A stretch of 64,000 nucleotides of DNA from Eonycteris spelaea (taxonomy: Eukaryota; Chordata; Mammalia; Chiroptera; Pteropodidae), in assembly GCA_003508835.1 (NCBI GenBank), contig PUFA01000171.1:806001-870000 (forward strand), read 5' to 3'. Every line of letters begins with the position of its first letter. The stretch's first letter is position 1. Position numbers and translations under genes: made by a program. Of the stretch, positions 22,450 to 33,881 are shown piece by piece. Under the pieces are notes generated by a model that worked only from the letters and a program-made list of their open reading frames with translations, did no database searches and was not told the DNA's origin.

Positions 22450-22810
22450 ACCCTCTCGCTCCTCTGCTCCTGACACACTCAAGCCTGCGGAGCGTGATGG
22501 AATGACTGGCTGTTGGGGGCGCAGCCAGGTGGTCCGCATCCCGGCTTTGAGCAGGCGGGCTTCACGCCTGCTGCCCTCAGGCCCCCCGCCCAGGGCCCGC
22601 ACGCGGACCGCGCGGAGCATTGTGGGCCGCAAGGCCGACAGAGCCCCCAGTTTGGGCGATGGCTGCCGGGCAGAATCGCCTCCGCCCACCGCACGTCGCT
22701 CTGGCGCAGCCGCAGCCCTGAACAGGCGCCTTAAGTTCACCTCCTGCCTACAGTCTCAGGCTTTGCGAAAGCTCCCGCCCAGGCAGCGGCCCGTGACAGA
22801 GGTCTGTTGT
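22450..22810. promoter_or_regulatory. Small CpG island
   Basis: CpG-dense block of about 350 bases in otherwise CpG-poor sequence, placed between the 14-kb and 27-kb islands. It may be an alternative PRDM8 promoter or a Polycomb-type regulatory island. Open frames here are by-products of GC content. Confidence 0.55.
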
Positions 22811-22879
22811 GGTCTCCTCATGTATCTTTCTGCTTAAGGATCCGAAAGAGTTTGAAATTTGGGGTCCTGAATACTCATG

Positions 22880-23200
22880 TTTTAACCCGAGGTCTGCAAT
22901 CTACTAGTTGTGCGTATTTGAGCAAATCGCCTAACCTCCTTAACTTTTAGTTTCCTCATTTGTAAACTAGCAAAAACATTTCTCCCATAGGGTGACTGTG
23001 AGTATTACTAGGGCAAGCCTGGGTTCAGATCCCAGCTGGACCGCTTGCTTGGTTAGCCTCTCTGTGCTTCTGCTTCTTGTCAAGGCAGGGGATCTATGAC
23101 CTAGAGATAATAATACTTAATGCAAAAGGTCCTAAGAATTAAGTGCAATAAGCATTGCCATGAATTCGATCTAGCATACAGTAAGAGCCCAAGTAGTTTA
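22880..23200 (+). repeat. Two adjacent MIR-type SINE copies
   Basis: The first (about 22,880-23,010) carries 'ctagttgtgcgtatttgagcaaat...cctaacctccttaac' and 'tagtttcctcatttgtaaa'. The second (about 23,020-23,195) restarts with 'ctgggttcagatcccagct' and 'tagcctctctgtgcttctgc'. Both are diverged and in the same orientation. Confidence 0.7.
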
Positions 23201-26150
23201 TTATTTAAAGCATCTCAGTGTCTGCCAGTTTAAAATACTGGGTAAATATAATTTTTAAATCTTACCTCTCCTGCTCCACTTTCAGAAAGAGACAGAGTGC
23301 AAAGGTGCATGTCAGTATGTGGGGTGGTAGTGCACGCAGAATTGGGAAGAGGTCGCTTGTGGCAAGAAGTTAGGTGACACTTCTGGAAGCTTCAGGCATC
23401 TCCTGGCCTCTTTTCTTCAGTTTCTTTGGACAAGGCAAAAGAATAGGACAGAGAAAATAGCTTAGAATGTGGAAGGTAATCAACAATTTTTTTTCTTTTG
23501 GTTGCAAATGCCATTTCAAATATTAAAGAGATAAAGAGTTTGTCTGAAGTGGAATGGGAGACCCAGCATTGAGACAGGTTTCTACCTCTCTGTGCCTGAC
23601 TGCCAGTAGGCCTTTTGAGAGTATTTCTATGTGACATTATGTCAGGTCCTTGGAAGGGGAAGATCTCAGAGAGGGGATGAAGAGAGGGGGAACTGCTCTA
23701 AGAGAACAGGCTTTGGGAACCTTTGGAACAATGGGGTGCACCCCCTTGCATAAGGAGAAGAGATACATCTCTGCAGCAGACACAGAGCATACCTGACTCA
23801 AGAGGAGTAAAACTCTATAGGGGTGAATTCACTTGGGGTGAATTATGCCTCCAGAAAAAGGTTGGAATCTTCCCCAAAACTTGAAAATTCAATTTGAGTC
23901 CAAATGCTGACATTCACAGACATCCCTTAACTAAGGGATGTCTTACAGCTAGGTCCTTTCAGGATAGAGGAGCACACCAACATCACTATATGCCTCATCA
24001 CTGCCCCACTTCAATACCGGTGTCCTCTTCTGACTTTAAACGGGAACACTTACATCTTTATGTTGTTGTTGTGGTTTATAGATAATAGGATAAGGAAGGA
24101 TGATGTTTTACTCAGCAACTAATAGGACGTCCAAGAAAACATGGCTACAAACAGGGCTGGAGACCATACCCTTCCATTCCCACCGCCCCACCCCCCAGGT
24201 CAGAGAATGCTGATGCATCAACAATCTAAGGTATTCCATAAACTTCTGGCTCATAATCTCCTCTCAGCCCCTGACTAAAAAGTGTTGTTAGCAGAAAATA
24301 AAATAAAATAAAACCAATTTCTCAACCCCTGGGCAAAGGGGACAACTGGTGAGAAGTAGCTGTAACTTGGAAAAGGTTTCTTTTTCCTGGTGATAAATCT
24401 TATCGCCCTGTTCCTCTGCCCAACGAAGCATGATAAAGTCTTTTTCCATAAAGTATTCAGTATTAGAGCCACAAAGCTCCCCCAATCAGTAGCCATCTGC
24501 TTCTACCCTAACTGCTGCTGCCGAAGCAGGGAAAGCAGCAGCAGAGAAAGGGCACCACTGTTAGGCTGCTGGACAAATGAGGAGACTGAATAGCTTTGGT
24601 TTTCCTTGTGTATCTGTATCTATAGAGACAGGGGAAGAAAGGCCGCATTATATTGATACAACAATTGTGAAACAAAACACGGAAGAGGCATCTAAAGGGC
24701 AATATCGCATGCATCAGGGGTCTCCAGATAAAAGGGGAGCTAACAGATTTATAGAAACCTTTAATTGGTTTTCAATTGAAAGCTAAAGAGGCTGGGGCGA
24801 AGCTGTGAAGAGTGGCAAAGTGCTCTTCTTCAGCCGTCTGGGAGGCGTGATCGATTTCATGGAAGGAGAAAAGAAGAATCCGGAACCCGCCGGGTCCCTC
24901 TGCGAAGGCAGGGAGCAGGGAGCAGCTCCGTGTTCTGAGCTTTCTCCTCTTTGGCTAGGGAGTAATTGATTTGATCATAATAACTGAATTTCTCACTGAC
25001 TTTCTTTCCCTTCTTTCTCTCCTCCCTTCCTCCCGCCCTCCTTCAGACTAACAGGCAAGTGACGAGGTAAGGAAAGGAGGCAAAAGTAAATCTGACTCCA
25101 ATTCCCGAAATAAGTAGACCTCAGCCTAAAAACACCGGGTTTTAAACCTGTTCATCCCCTAGTAGGGAGGCCTCTTTAAAAGAAACGGAAGTTCTGCCTT
25201 AACACTACCTCAGTCCTCTCCTTTCTCCTTTTCAAGACTCTAACAGTAAAAGCTCAAGTGCGCAGGACGCTGTCCACTCAGTACGGTGAGAAGTCTTGGC
25301 GTGTGCCCACTGGGTGTGTTTCAGAGCGGGTCTCTCCACTCAGCCGGCACCACGCGCCTTTTCTTAACCCCTTCCTGCAGGGCGGGCAGCAGCGGGCAAC
25401 CAGCCTCCTTGGGCAGTGCCCACCCACACAGCAGCCCTAGACGTTTCAGTTCCTAAGGCTAATTTATTGGCCCGACCCTCCATTATCTTTTTTGATTTCC
25501 TAATTAATCAAAGATAAAAGGCAATGGTGCAAATTACGATTATGAGGGAACTGGAAGATGGTTTTGAATAAAATGGGAGAAGGGAAATATGATTGATTAA
25601 CGACAGGATAGTGAAATCTCAAGTGCGAGGAAGAGGCCTTAGGGGATCAAACCCTGCCCTCTCTTGTGTTCTAGGTGGTCCGGTCCACCTGCCCTAGCCT
25701 TGTCGCGAGGGGACAGTTCACAGATTAGGCCACCTGGGTCCGAAGCCTTAAGAGAAGAGAGAAGTGAGTATCCTCTCCAGCTCCTAACCCCACTAGGTGC
25801 CACTGCTCCCGCAATGAAGCTCCACCGCCCCTGCAGGATTTCAGAACTCTAGCCAGTGATTCCGATCCACTTCAGGAGCGCCTTTGAAGTGCACCCCACC
25901 ATCGCGTTAAGGCGCGGCAAGTGTCTCTCATAGTCTTCCTTCTGTCTTTGAACATTCTTCTAGCTAACTCCTCGTGCATTGCAGGAAAAGAGTCTAGTGG
26001 GTCAGAGACTGCATTTGCTCGTGTAAGGGATTAATGGAGCCCAGTTTGATGCTGCTTTCCAGAATTACGTTCGAGATTAAAAGGCAGACACTGCGCGGAC
26101 ACACATTTTGCATTCACTGGAGGTTGTGATTAATGTTTCCGAGGGGATTT
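23201..26150. other. Presumed PRDM8 5' region, mostly unique, with possible regulatory blocks
   Basis: No exon recognised. Features: a 26-bp near-perfect palindrome at 23,918-23,943; TAATTGATTTGATCATAATAA near 24,963-24,983; and, near 25,489-25,520, a run containing TAATTAATCAAAGATAAAAGG that combines homeodomain-type and TCF/LEF-type (ATCAAAG) words. These hint at enhancers but are unproven. Confidence 0.4.
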
Positions 26151-26758
26151 GTGCTGGGAGCTTACGGAACGTGCTCTCGGAAGTCTAATGCCTGACGGCC
26201 GCGGCTCAAGAGCGAGCAGAGGGTCTATGGGCACGCGCCGGGCACTGGGGGATTAGAGAGATGTCAGATGGGCGCGGGGCGCCAGGCGCGGTGGCCCGTT
26301 AGCGCCTTCTTTCCTCTCCTCCGCCTCAGCACAACTGCTTCGGGGGACAGCCGTGAAAGACTGCACCAGGTGGCGAAGTTTAGGTCTTTCAGGGTGTGCG
26401 TAAGAGGAAGATGCCCTCGAGTGTGCTGACTTTAGGGTGGGACAAAGGGGGCTCAGTACCATCCATACATTCATCCAATATGGGGGAGTTCTGAGCTCCG
26501 CGTTCAAGCGAAGCGTTTCTCTCAAACGCATCTCTCACAAATCAAAGTCTCCCAGCCGCGACCCCGAAGAGAATGACCTGACCCCCGCGAGCCTGCCATT
26601 CTCCCGGCTGCTTTCTCTGGAATCCAGAGGTGCCTGTGGAGAAGAGTCAGAGCCTAGGCACGGAATACATCCTCCTTCCGGAGCGGTTGAATGGCCAAGA
26701 GAAGGAAAGTTCCAGGATGCAAGGGGGAGGCAGGGAGAAGGAAAGTAACCCAGAAAAC

Positions 26759-26823
<65 letters not shown>

Positions 26824-27650
26824 ACATAGAAAGTGAGAGAGCAGAGGAGAAAATGGGGAAGGAGTGGTCGCACATGGTGGGCATTACAGCTTTCTGGCGG
26901 AAGGGGGCACCTTTCCGTCGGAGACAGTCTTCCACCCGACCGGGGCAGGACGCCCAGGCGGAGCCCGCCGTCCAGCCGGGACTCGGGGATGCTGCGCGCC
27001 CCCTCCTGGCGGCTGTGCGGCCGCTCCCCGCGGTCCCCCGTGCTCCGCTTCAGCAGCTGCGCCGCCCGCGGCGCTGGGGAGTTGCGGCAGTGCGGGGAGG
27101 AAGGGCAGAGGTCAGAGCGGGGCTTGAGGGTGGTATCGGAGGGTTCACTATGTCTCCTCCCTGTGCACTCCCTCGCGACTCCTCACCTGGGGCTGCGGGG
27201 CTCCTTCTCCGCGAGCACGGTTCCGGCGTGCCCCTTGGCGGCCCGGCTTCCGTCCCAATCGGAGACAGCGGAGGAGCTCGCCCTCCTCGCCAAGCGCCCC
27301 AGTCTTGCCGCAGCAGCTGGGAGGGAGGGAGGGAGCGGCCGCCGGCTGCTGCGGGGCGGCGTCTGGGGGCCGTGAGCCGAGCGCGAGGAGTCGCCATCTG
27401 GAGCCTCGGCAGCGGGAGGGGGTGCGGCTGCAAGGGAGGGGGCCTGGCGGCTCGGCCCGAGGCGCACGAAGGGTAAGGGTCTGAGCGTGGGAGCACGGCC
27501 CGCGTGTGTGCAGTGGAAGAGTGTGAGGGGGGTACGGCCCCTGGGTAGGAGGAGCAGAGGCCTGGCCCTCTTAAGTCCCCCGAATTCCAGGGCAGTCCTG
27601 CCTGGCAGGCCAAGCGAAAGAGCCCGGGACCAGCTCGGTAGCCGCCCGGC
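26150..27650. promoter_or_regulatory. PRDM8: Large CpG island, likely upstream PRDM8 promoter
   Basis: The strongest CpG density outside the coding exon, especially 26,930-27,440. It lies about 19 kb upstream of the PRDM8 stop codon, close to the roughly 20-kb extent of the human gene as I recall it, so it is a good candidate for the distal first exon. A minus-strand donor (CAG then GTGAGG) has its intron start at 27,186. A plus-strand donor-like site near 27,473 would suit a divergent transcript. The assignment is inference. Confidence 0.5.
26762..26822. repeat. (GA)n microsatellite inside the CpG island
   Basis: About 30 uninterrupted GA units. As at the 14-kb island, it sits directly beside the CpG-densest part. 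Frames through it encode Arg-Glu or Ser-Leu runs only. Confidence 0.95.
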
Positions 27651-30070
27651 TGCCACTTCCCCTCGGGAGGTGGAGACCTGGGAGGGTGGGAACCAAAACA
27701 CTCCTACACTCGCACACACTCGCTGTCCGTCAGAAGTGGTTTTCTCATTTCCCTTTCCTCCCACCAAATCCATCCCACTTCAGAAAATATCCCTCTCCAA
27801 CCTGCATGGAATTCTGGACACCTCCACACTAAGACAACGACTTCAGCCAGAACGTGGGCCACTGACAAGATAGCACCCTTGGGTTTAAGTACGCTCTAGT
27901 TTTCCGTGGACCATGGAAAAGGAAAGGAATGGGGTGACGGAGGCTCATCCTTGCACATTTAGCGTTGCGAAGGAGAGAGTAATTGGGAATTGTCGTTACT
28001 CTCTTTCCCTCCTTCCATTTTAGATCCTTCCAATTTTTTTTAATCTTTAACTTAAAAAAAAAATCCCCTCTTTTGAGTTTGAGTGGGGGTGGGAGCAAAC
28101 TCAAATAAGAAAAAAGGTGATGAGTGTGGGAGACAGCCAAGGGAGATGTTCCAGGAACAAAGGTCGAAAGTTTCCAGAGCTATCTCTGGATGCCCTATCT
28201 CTAAGATGCCCTTAGCCAAGGTTTGAGTGTAATGTAAGGGTAGCTGATTGGGTGTATGGGTGGTGGCGGGAGGTCTGAATTAAAAAAAAGAAAGGCAGAC
28301 CCACTCCCACCCAGAGGCATCAAAAGACTCCTCCCTCCCCCCCCCCCCAGCTGTCGCGTGTCCGGCAGAATGGCATTATGTAAAAGATTTGGCATGTCAC
28401 CAGTGGCACATCTGGTAGGTGTAGATGGCATTCATTAGCACAGGGCTTCTACTCCGCAGCATGCCAAAGCCCTGACAGAGATGCCCGCTGCCAATCATTC
28501 ATTCGCTGCCAATCCCAGAGCAGGCAGGGCGGGATGGCTCCCTTCCACTCTGGCACCAGGACTGAGGAAACAATGTGTTGAGATGCAAAAAGATGAAAGC
28601 AGAGCTGAGGATGTGAGGCACCCAGCAGATGTATCCCGTGAGGAGATAACGGTGTGAAGAGTCATTTAGCAAGAAAGCATATGCAAGATCTCAGGAGGGA
28701 GGCTTGGGCAGGGGTCTGCCTGCCTAGGGCTGAGCTGAGCAGGGGAACCCCTTATGAAACGTCAAAGTTGAAGTTGCTTCTTTAAAAACACACAAAGATC
28801 TACACTCTCAACCCTAACTGTAAGACTTCTCTCTCCTCCATTTCCCACTACCCTCACCACCTCACCATGTGTAATTCTTATCTATCTCTGAAAAGATGAA
28901 CTTCTCAGCCCTCTTCAGGCTTTTTGATTAACAATATAAAGAGCACCTTCCTGTTTTTAATGTTGCATTAGTCTCTTTGCCTTATAATTTGAGGAGGGAG
29001 GGGAGCTGTCAGGCTTTACTGCATAAAATCGTTACTGCATTTTAAAAGGTAACAGGTGTTGGAACTAAGATATCAGCATGTATTAACATCGATAAAAGAG
29101 GTAAAGTTATTTCTTCAATTTCTAGCCTTTCAAGTGGGATAAAGGTGAACAAAGGAAAGCAAGAGAATTATTAAAATGGCAAAGGATGGATAAGTATAAA
29201 ATATAAAATAGAAGTTGCCTCCATCATTGTTCTTTTTTTTTATACTGGATTGTGGTTATCTAGGTGGTCAGTGTATTGTTTTTCTTTATGTCATGCACAT
29301 ATTTTAGAAATATTCTTTTTATTCATTCAATATTTAATAAAACAACAACAAAACTCAGAAGTTTAAGGGTTTGTGAAACTCAGTGTTTGAGTCTAACATG
29401 TCTTTATTGAATATATTCATGCACATATACTATGTATAAAACTATAATATTCTTTTAAGTACAGGTATATAATATTATGAAATATTTGGGACATACTTAT
29501 ATTGGTTCATGGTCACGAGATGACTGTTATAATTTCAGGCACCATACCATTGTTTTAGGCATGAAGAACGGAACAGGAGCAAAGAAAAGCAGTTTTCATT
29601 TTATCAGGGAAGGAAATACTTTTCATTAGGCAGACCTGGGTCATCAGGCCATGAATACCTGCAAAAGAGTCTGAGATAACTAGCCTCAAAGTGTAAAGAG
29701 TTAGGGATAAGGGGATTGGAAATGGTTATTGAGTTGCAACCAAGGATGTCTACTAAAAAAATTGAAGACAAAGAAAACTTAATGTTGGCACCAGTCAAGA
29801 GCAGATTATCAAGTTTCATCACTGTTTCAAATACAATCTTTTGTTTTCATTATAGTCATTAAAACCTATCAGTCAGGGATACTATACTTAAATTTAGCAA
29901 TTTCTTTTTGAACGTCATTAAATTCTATTTCAAAATAAGGGCTTAAGCTTCATCAATATATTCATAAAACAGCTGACATAAAATCTCACTTATACTAAAT
30001 AAAATTAGTCTTTGGAAGAAAAATATAAGTAGAACCTGTTTACAAATTTAAATGAAATAAGGAAAATGAC
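27651..30070. other. Intergenic sequence upstream of PRDM8
   Basis: Unique sequence becoming AT-rich after about 28.6 kb. The stretch 28,365-28,440 (with TGGCACATCTGG) and 28,990-29,110 look repeat-free and could be conserved elements. Weak resemblance to an old L2/MIR-type repeat around 29,400-29,570. No exon recognised. Confidence 0.45.
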
Positions 30071-30071
30071 T

Positions 30072-30250
30072 TTGATTAGAAAGATCAGAATTTTAATTCC
30101 AACTCTGTGACTCACTATATGTGTGACTGGGTATTTTACTTGTCTAAGTCATATGTCTTTATCTGTAAATGGGTGAGTAATGTCAACAATGGCTTGCAGA
30201 GTTATGGTGAGACTTAGAAATAATGACACACATGGGTCTTAAAATATGGT
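30072..30250 (+). repeat. MIR SINE, donor of the inverted copy at 33.5 kb
   Basis: Matches MIR: 'ccaactctgtgactcactat', 'tgtgactgggtattttacttgtct', 'tctgtaaatgggtgagtaatg', then 'cagagttatggtgagactta'. Bases 30,072-30,175 reappear, exactly and in reverse complement, at 33,521-33,624. Confidence 0.75.
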
Positions 30251-32575
30251 AATTGTTAGGAACCCAGCAGGAAACAGAATTCAGTATAAATGGATCATAT
30301 GAAGAGATTCCTTATAAAATATGGGCATGGTTAAGGGAACAAATGAGATGATGAAGCACACGAAACAACACAGCAAGAAGCTCCTGGAGAGATTAGTGTT
30401 TCTAGAGCCTAGTCAGGACAGGAACTTTGGAGGATGGGCCCACTGAGAGTCATAGGAACACAGCTACCGCCAGAGAGGCAGTGGTATAGCAAGGAAGGAG
30501 CAGGGACAAAACATCTCAATCTTTCTCTTCTCACATCCTCCAATTTCATGTTGTTATCTTCCATCGGCCAAAACCCACTGGAAACTAGTTGGCAAGGTGC
30601 TGGAGCATGCATTAATTTAGGAGGACACAGAGCCAGGCACAGAGGAATGGGGAAAATAGATCTCAGGGAAACGAATGGAGAATAACCAGTACATAACTAT
30701 TATTTTTCACAAATAAGATTCTCAGAAAACCCTTCCTGCTAACATCTTTTCGAGGCACAATTCCAACTGGAAGTAAAAACTTAACAGGCATTGTAAACCT
30801 AAGCATCCAAGTAAGATTCATCTCTCAGAGCCCTTTGGCTGAAAGGTTCCTACTAGTACTCATGGAAGATTTCCAGAGGTCTTGACAGGCTTTGCAAACC
30901 AATACATGGCAGACTTTGCAAGCCAGGACCTGAAAGAATTTGAGAGTACACCCTATTGACTTCCCTTGGGCATCCCCAGATCTCATCATTTTGTAGCTTC
31001 CTGTGTTGGAATTAATCTTGTGAGGCATAGTTAGTCACTTGCTGACTGCTGTTTTCAAAGAAGTCAGCCAGGCTTCAGCAAAAGGTGACTACCTTATAAC
31101 AAATCAACCCAACAGCAACAAGAAATCCTACGAATGCCTTCCCTTGAGTCTGTGTAAAATCCAAATTGAAGTAACTTTGCCTCTTTCTAACTTTAACATC
31201 CTTATCCTTTTCTCCTGAAACTGAACTAACACATAGACAAAATGATGAAAGAGGACAGTGATGGAGAAAGATGTTCTTTTCCCTAATTTTAGATTAATAA
31301 CTAATATCAAAGTCTTGAGTGTTCACTCTAGATATTAGCCCAAGAAAAGCTTCATTTCCAAATCTCCTAGAAACTAAGAGTTTGAAAATTTGAGAGGACT
31401 GACATAAAATTGACAGTCATTGTTTTAGTGGAGAGAAGTAAAGTAACTACAGAAAAATTTAAAATTATCAGGGAGAAGCTAAGATGAATACTTTTGGAAG
31501 TACCGTATATAACTAAAAAATAAATGTAACTGAAATAGATCAATTTCTGGCATGATAACCTAGGGAGCTCTGTTGACCCATTCCTCATTGAAACTGATGA
31601 AAATTATATGTGTATAAACAATCATTGAAAGCCTCTGGAAATGGTCCTAAAGGCAAACGGCAAATGAAGAAATATCTACCCAAGAAATTCTATGAAAATT
31701 TGGTAAGAATGGTTAGAGTCTGTGGTATTTGAAGCGAGACCACTCTCCTTCTTTCCTTTACAACTCAGTAAGCCACAGACTCAACTCCAGACTGATGCTG
31801 CTAAGACACAGGGCTCCCTCTGTCTCCCAGTTCTCAACTGGATAATTTTCTTCGGAATAGGAGGAGGATTTCTGCTTTTCACATCCTGCCCCTAGCTGCC
31901 TATTGCTGAGGCTAAGTCTCAGAGTGAGTGTGGTTAGAAGTGGGGAGCTTCCTTTTTATGCCCAACCCTTACTTGTGGAATGGAGATTCTACTTTGGGTG
32001 TGGCGCATTGAGAATTCTGGGGCGTCCTCATAACCCTCCCCCCAGTCCTTGAGGCAGAGATTCAAAGCCAAGAGAAGAAAGCTGAAATGACTGCAGGCTG
32101 CTGCAACTCCTGCCCTCCCAACCCCTACCACACTCCCCTCCAAGCACTCAACTCCTAGACTGGGATGTCACTCAGAGAAAAGAAGCTTGCTATTGTTCCT
32201 ACCCCCAGGCCTAGAGCCCAGGCTCAGAGGGGGTAGGGTGGGGTTATGGAGTACCTGGTCAGGAAGGAGATTATTCCTTATTTACTTCTAAAAGAATTTA
32301 CTTCATTTGTAAGAGTGGTGAAATTTTAACCTAAGGGCTACTTTCAACAACAGTAGAGGTTATGGTAAAAAACAATTGGGAGATTTGCGAATCTACTGTA
32401 GATAGAGCCTAGACCATATACACCAGCTAGTTTGTGAGAAAGAACCTGGGGAATAAGAGCTGGGAGCAGCCCTTCTGGAGTTAGTACAAATATCAAATGC
32501 TGACCTCAGAGACTGTTCTATTGAAGGAGCCACAATATGATTGAATTATTTTCTAGAGGAATTCTACAAATTGGG
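30251..32575. other. Intergenic sequence, no gene
   Basis: 30,250-30,680 resembles a widespread ancient mammalian repeat ('aacccagcaggaaacagaat...') whose family I cannot name with certainty. The rest is unique AT-rich sequence without exon signals. Confidence 0.45.
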
Positions 32576-32577
32576 AA

Positions 32578-32922
32578 CTTTTTTTAAAAAATTTTTTTTT
32601 CCAGCTTTACTGACAAATAAAATCAGATATATTTAAAGCATATAAGGTGATGATTTTTTCTTTTCTTTTTTTTCCTTAACACCTACAGCACCTGATATTT
32701 CTAGGTGGTCTCCCATTCAAGTACTAACCAGGCCTGACCCTGCTGAGCTTCAGAGATCAGACAAGGTCAGGCACATTTAGGGTGGCATGGCCATATACAT
32801 TGACATGATGACCACAAGTGAGGTAATTAACATCCATCACTTCACATAGTTATAGTTATCCTTTTTTTTTTTTTTTTTTTGAGAAATGCTTAAGATCTAC
32901 TCTCTTTGTAAATTTCAGGTAA
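32578..32922 (-). mobile_element. L1 3' UTR fragment, antisense
   Basis: Starts in T-rich sequence and carries the L1 3'-UTR words 'ccagctttactgacaaat', 'taacatccatcacttcacat' and 'taagatctactctctttgta' in antisense. It is interrupted by the 5S rRNA copy and contains an expanded T run at 32,862-32,880. Non-functional. Confidence 0.7.
32682..32798 (-). pseudogene. 5S rRNA retropseudogene (or 5S-derived SINE) inserted in L1
   Basis: About 117 bases, near full length, aligning in reverse to 5S rRNA: CCTACAGCACC (3' end), GGTGGTCTCCCATTCAAGTA, CTAACCAGGCCTGACCCTGC, TGAGCTTCAGAGATCAGA and GGTGGCATGGCC (5' end). On the minus strand it is followed by an A-rich tail (T-rich at 32,654-32,676 on the plus strand), indicating retroposition. 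Several substitutions, including in the internal promoter region, argue against a functional rRNA gene. 5S-derived SINEs are known from fruit bats. Confidence 0.85.
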
Positions 32923-33881
32923 ATACCTGAGGAACTTCTGTAACTCAATAGCAAAAGAAACAAGCAAATAATCCTATTAAAAATAAAAAAAAGACCTGAA
33001 TAAATGGGTACAAAAAGATGCTCGATAGACAGACACATGTAAAGATGCTCAATATCACTAATCATCAGAGAAATGCAAAGCAATACCACAACGAGATATC
33101 ACCTCACACCTGTTAGACAAGCAATAACAAGCCTTGATGAGGATGTAGAGAAAACAGAACTCTTGTGCACAGTGGTGGGAATGGAAATTGGTATAGCCAT
33201 AATAGAAGTTAGTATGAAGGTTCCTCAAAAAGTTAAAAATAGAACTACCATGTGGTTCGGTAATCCCACTTCTGGATATATAACTAAAGGAAGCAAAATT
33301 ACTCTCTCAAAGAGATATCTGTACTACCAGGTTCATTGCAGTATTACTCACAATAGCCAAGATATGGAAACAACTTAAGTGTCTGTTGATTAATGAGTGG
33401 ATCAGGAAAATATGTGTATATATATATATACATATGTATGCATATGCAATGGAATATTATTAAGTCATAAAAAAGTTACAATCCTGCCATTTTTGACATG
33501 GATGACATGGATGACATGGACACCCATTTACAGATAAAGACATATGACTTAGACAAGTAAAATACCCAGTCACACATATAGTGAGTCACAGAGTTGGAAT
33601 TAAAATTCTGATCTTTCTAATCAATCCTGCCATTTTTGACATGGATGGCATTATGCTAAGTGAAATAAATGAGACAGAGAATGACAAATACTGTATGATT
33701 TCACTCATGTGTGAAATCTAAAAAAAAAGAAGAAAAAAAAAGTCAAATCCATAGAGACAATAGAATGGTGGTTGATGGGGATGCAGGGTTGGGAGAAATG
33801 AGATTTTAGTCAAAGAATATAAACTTTCAGTTATGTGTAAGTTTTGAGGATCTAATATTCAGCATTATGATGATAGTTAGG
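32923..33881 (+). mobile_element. L1 ORF2 3' end and 3' UTR, sense, inverted relative to its flanks
   Basis: Carries the L1 words 'caatatcactaatcatcag', 'ccacttctggatatataact', 'caatggaatattattaagt', 'atgctaagtgaaataaatga' and 'tgtatgatttcactcatgtg'. It then enters the 3' UTR and stops at 'gatgatagttag'. Both neighbours are antisense L1. It is interrupted at 33,505-33,624 by a templated insertion. Decayed, with no intact frame. Confidence 0.75.
33521..33624 (-). repeat. Exact inverted copy of a local MIR segment
   Basis: All 104 bases equal the reverse complement of 30,072-30,175. The insertion splits an L1, and the L1 sequence beginning CAATCCTGCCATTTTTGACA (26 bases in all) is present on both sides, at 33,479-33,504 and 33,622-33,647. 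On the left it is followed by extra GACATGGAT units. No A-tail is present, which argues against ordinary retroposition. Confidence 0.93.

Noticed and set aside
26691..27476. 261-codon plus-strand frame in the 27-kb CpG island
   Set aside because: It includes an Arg-Glu run translated from the (GA)n tract and otherwise reflects high GC content. No family resemblance.
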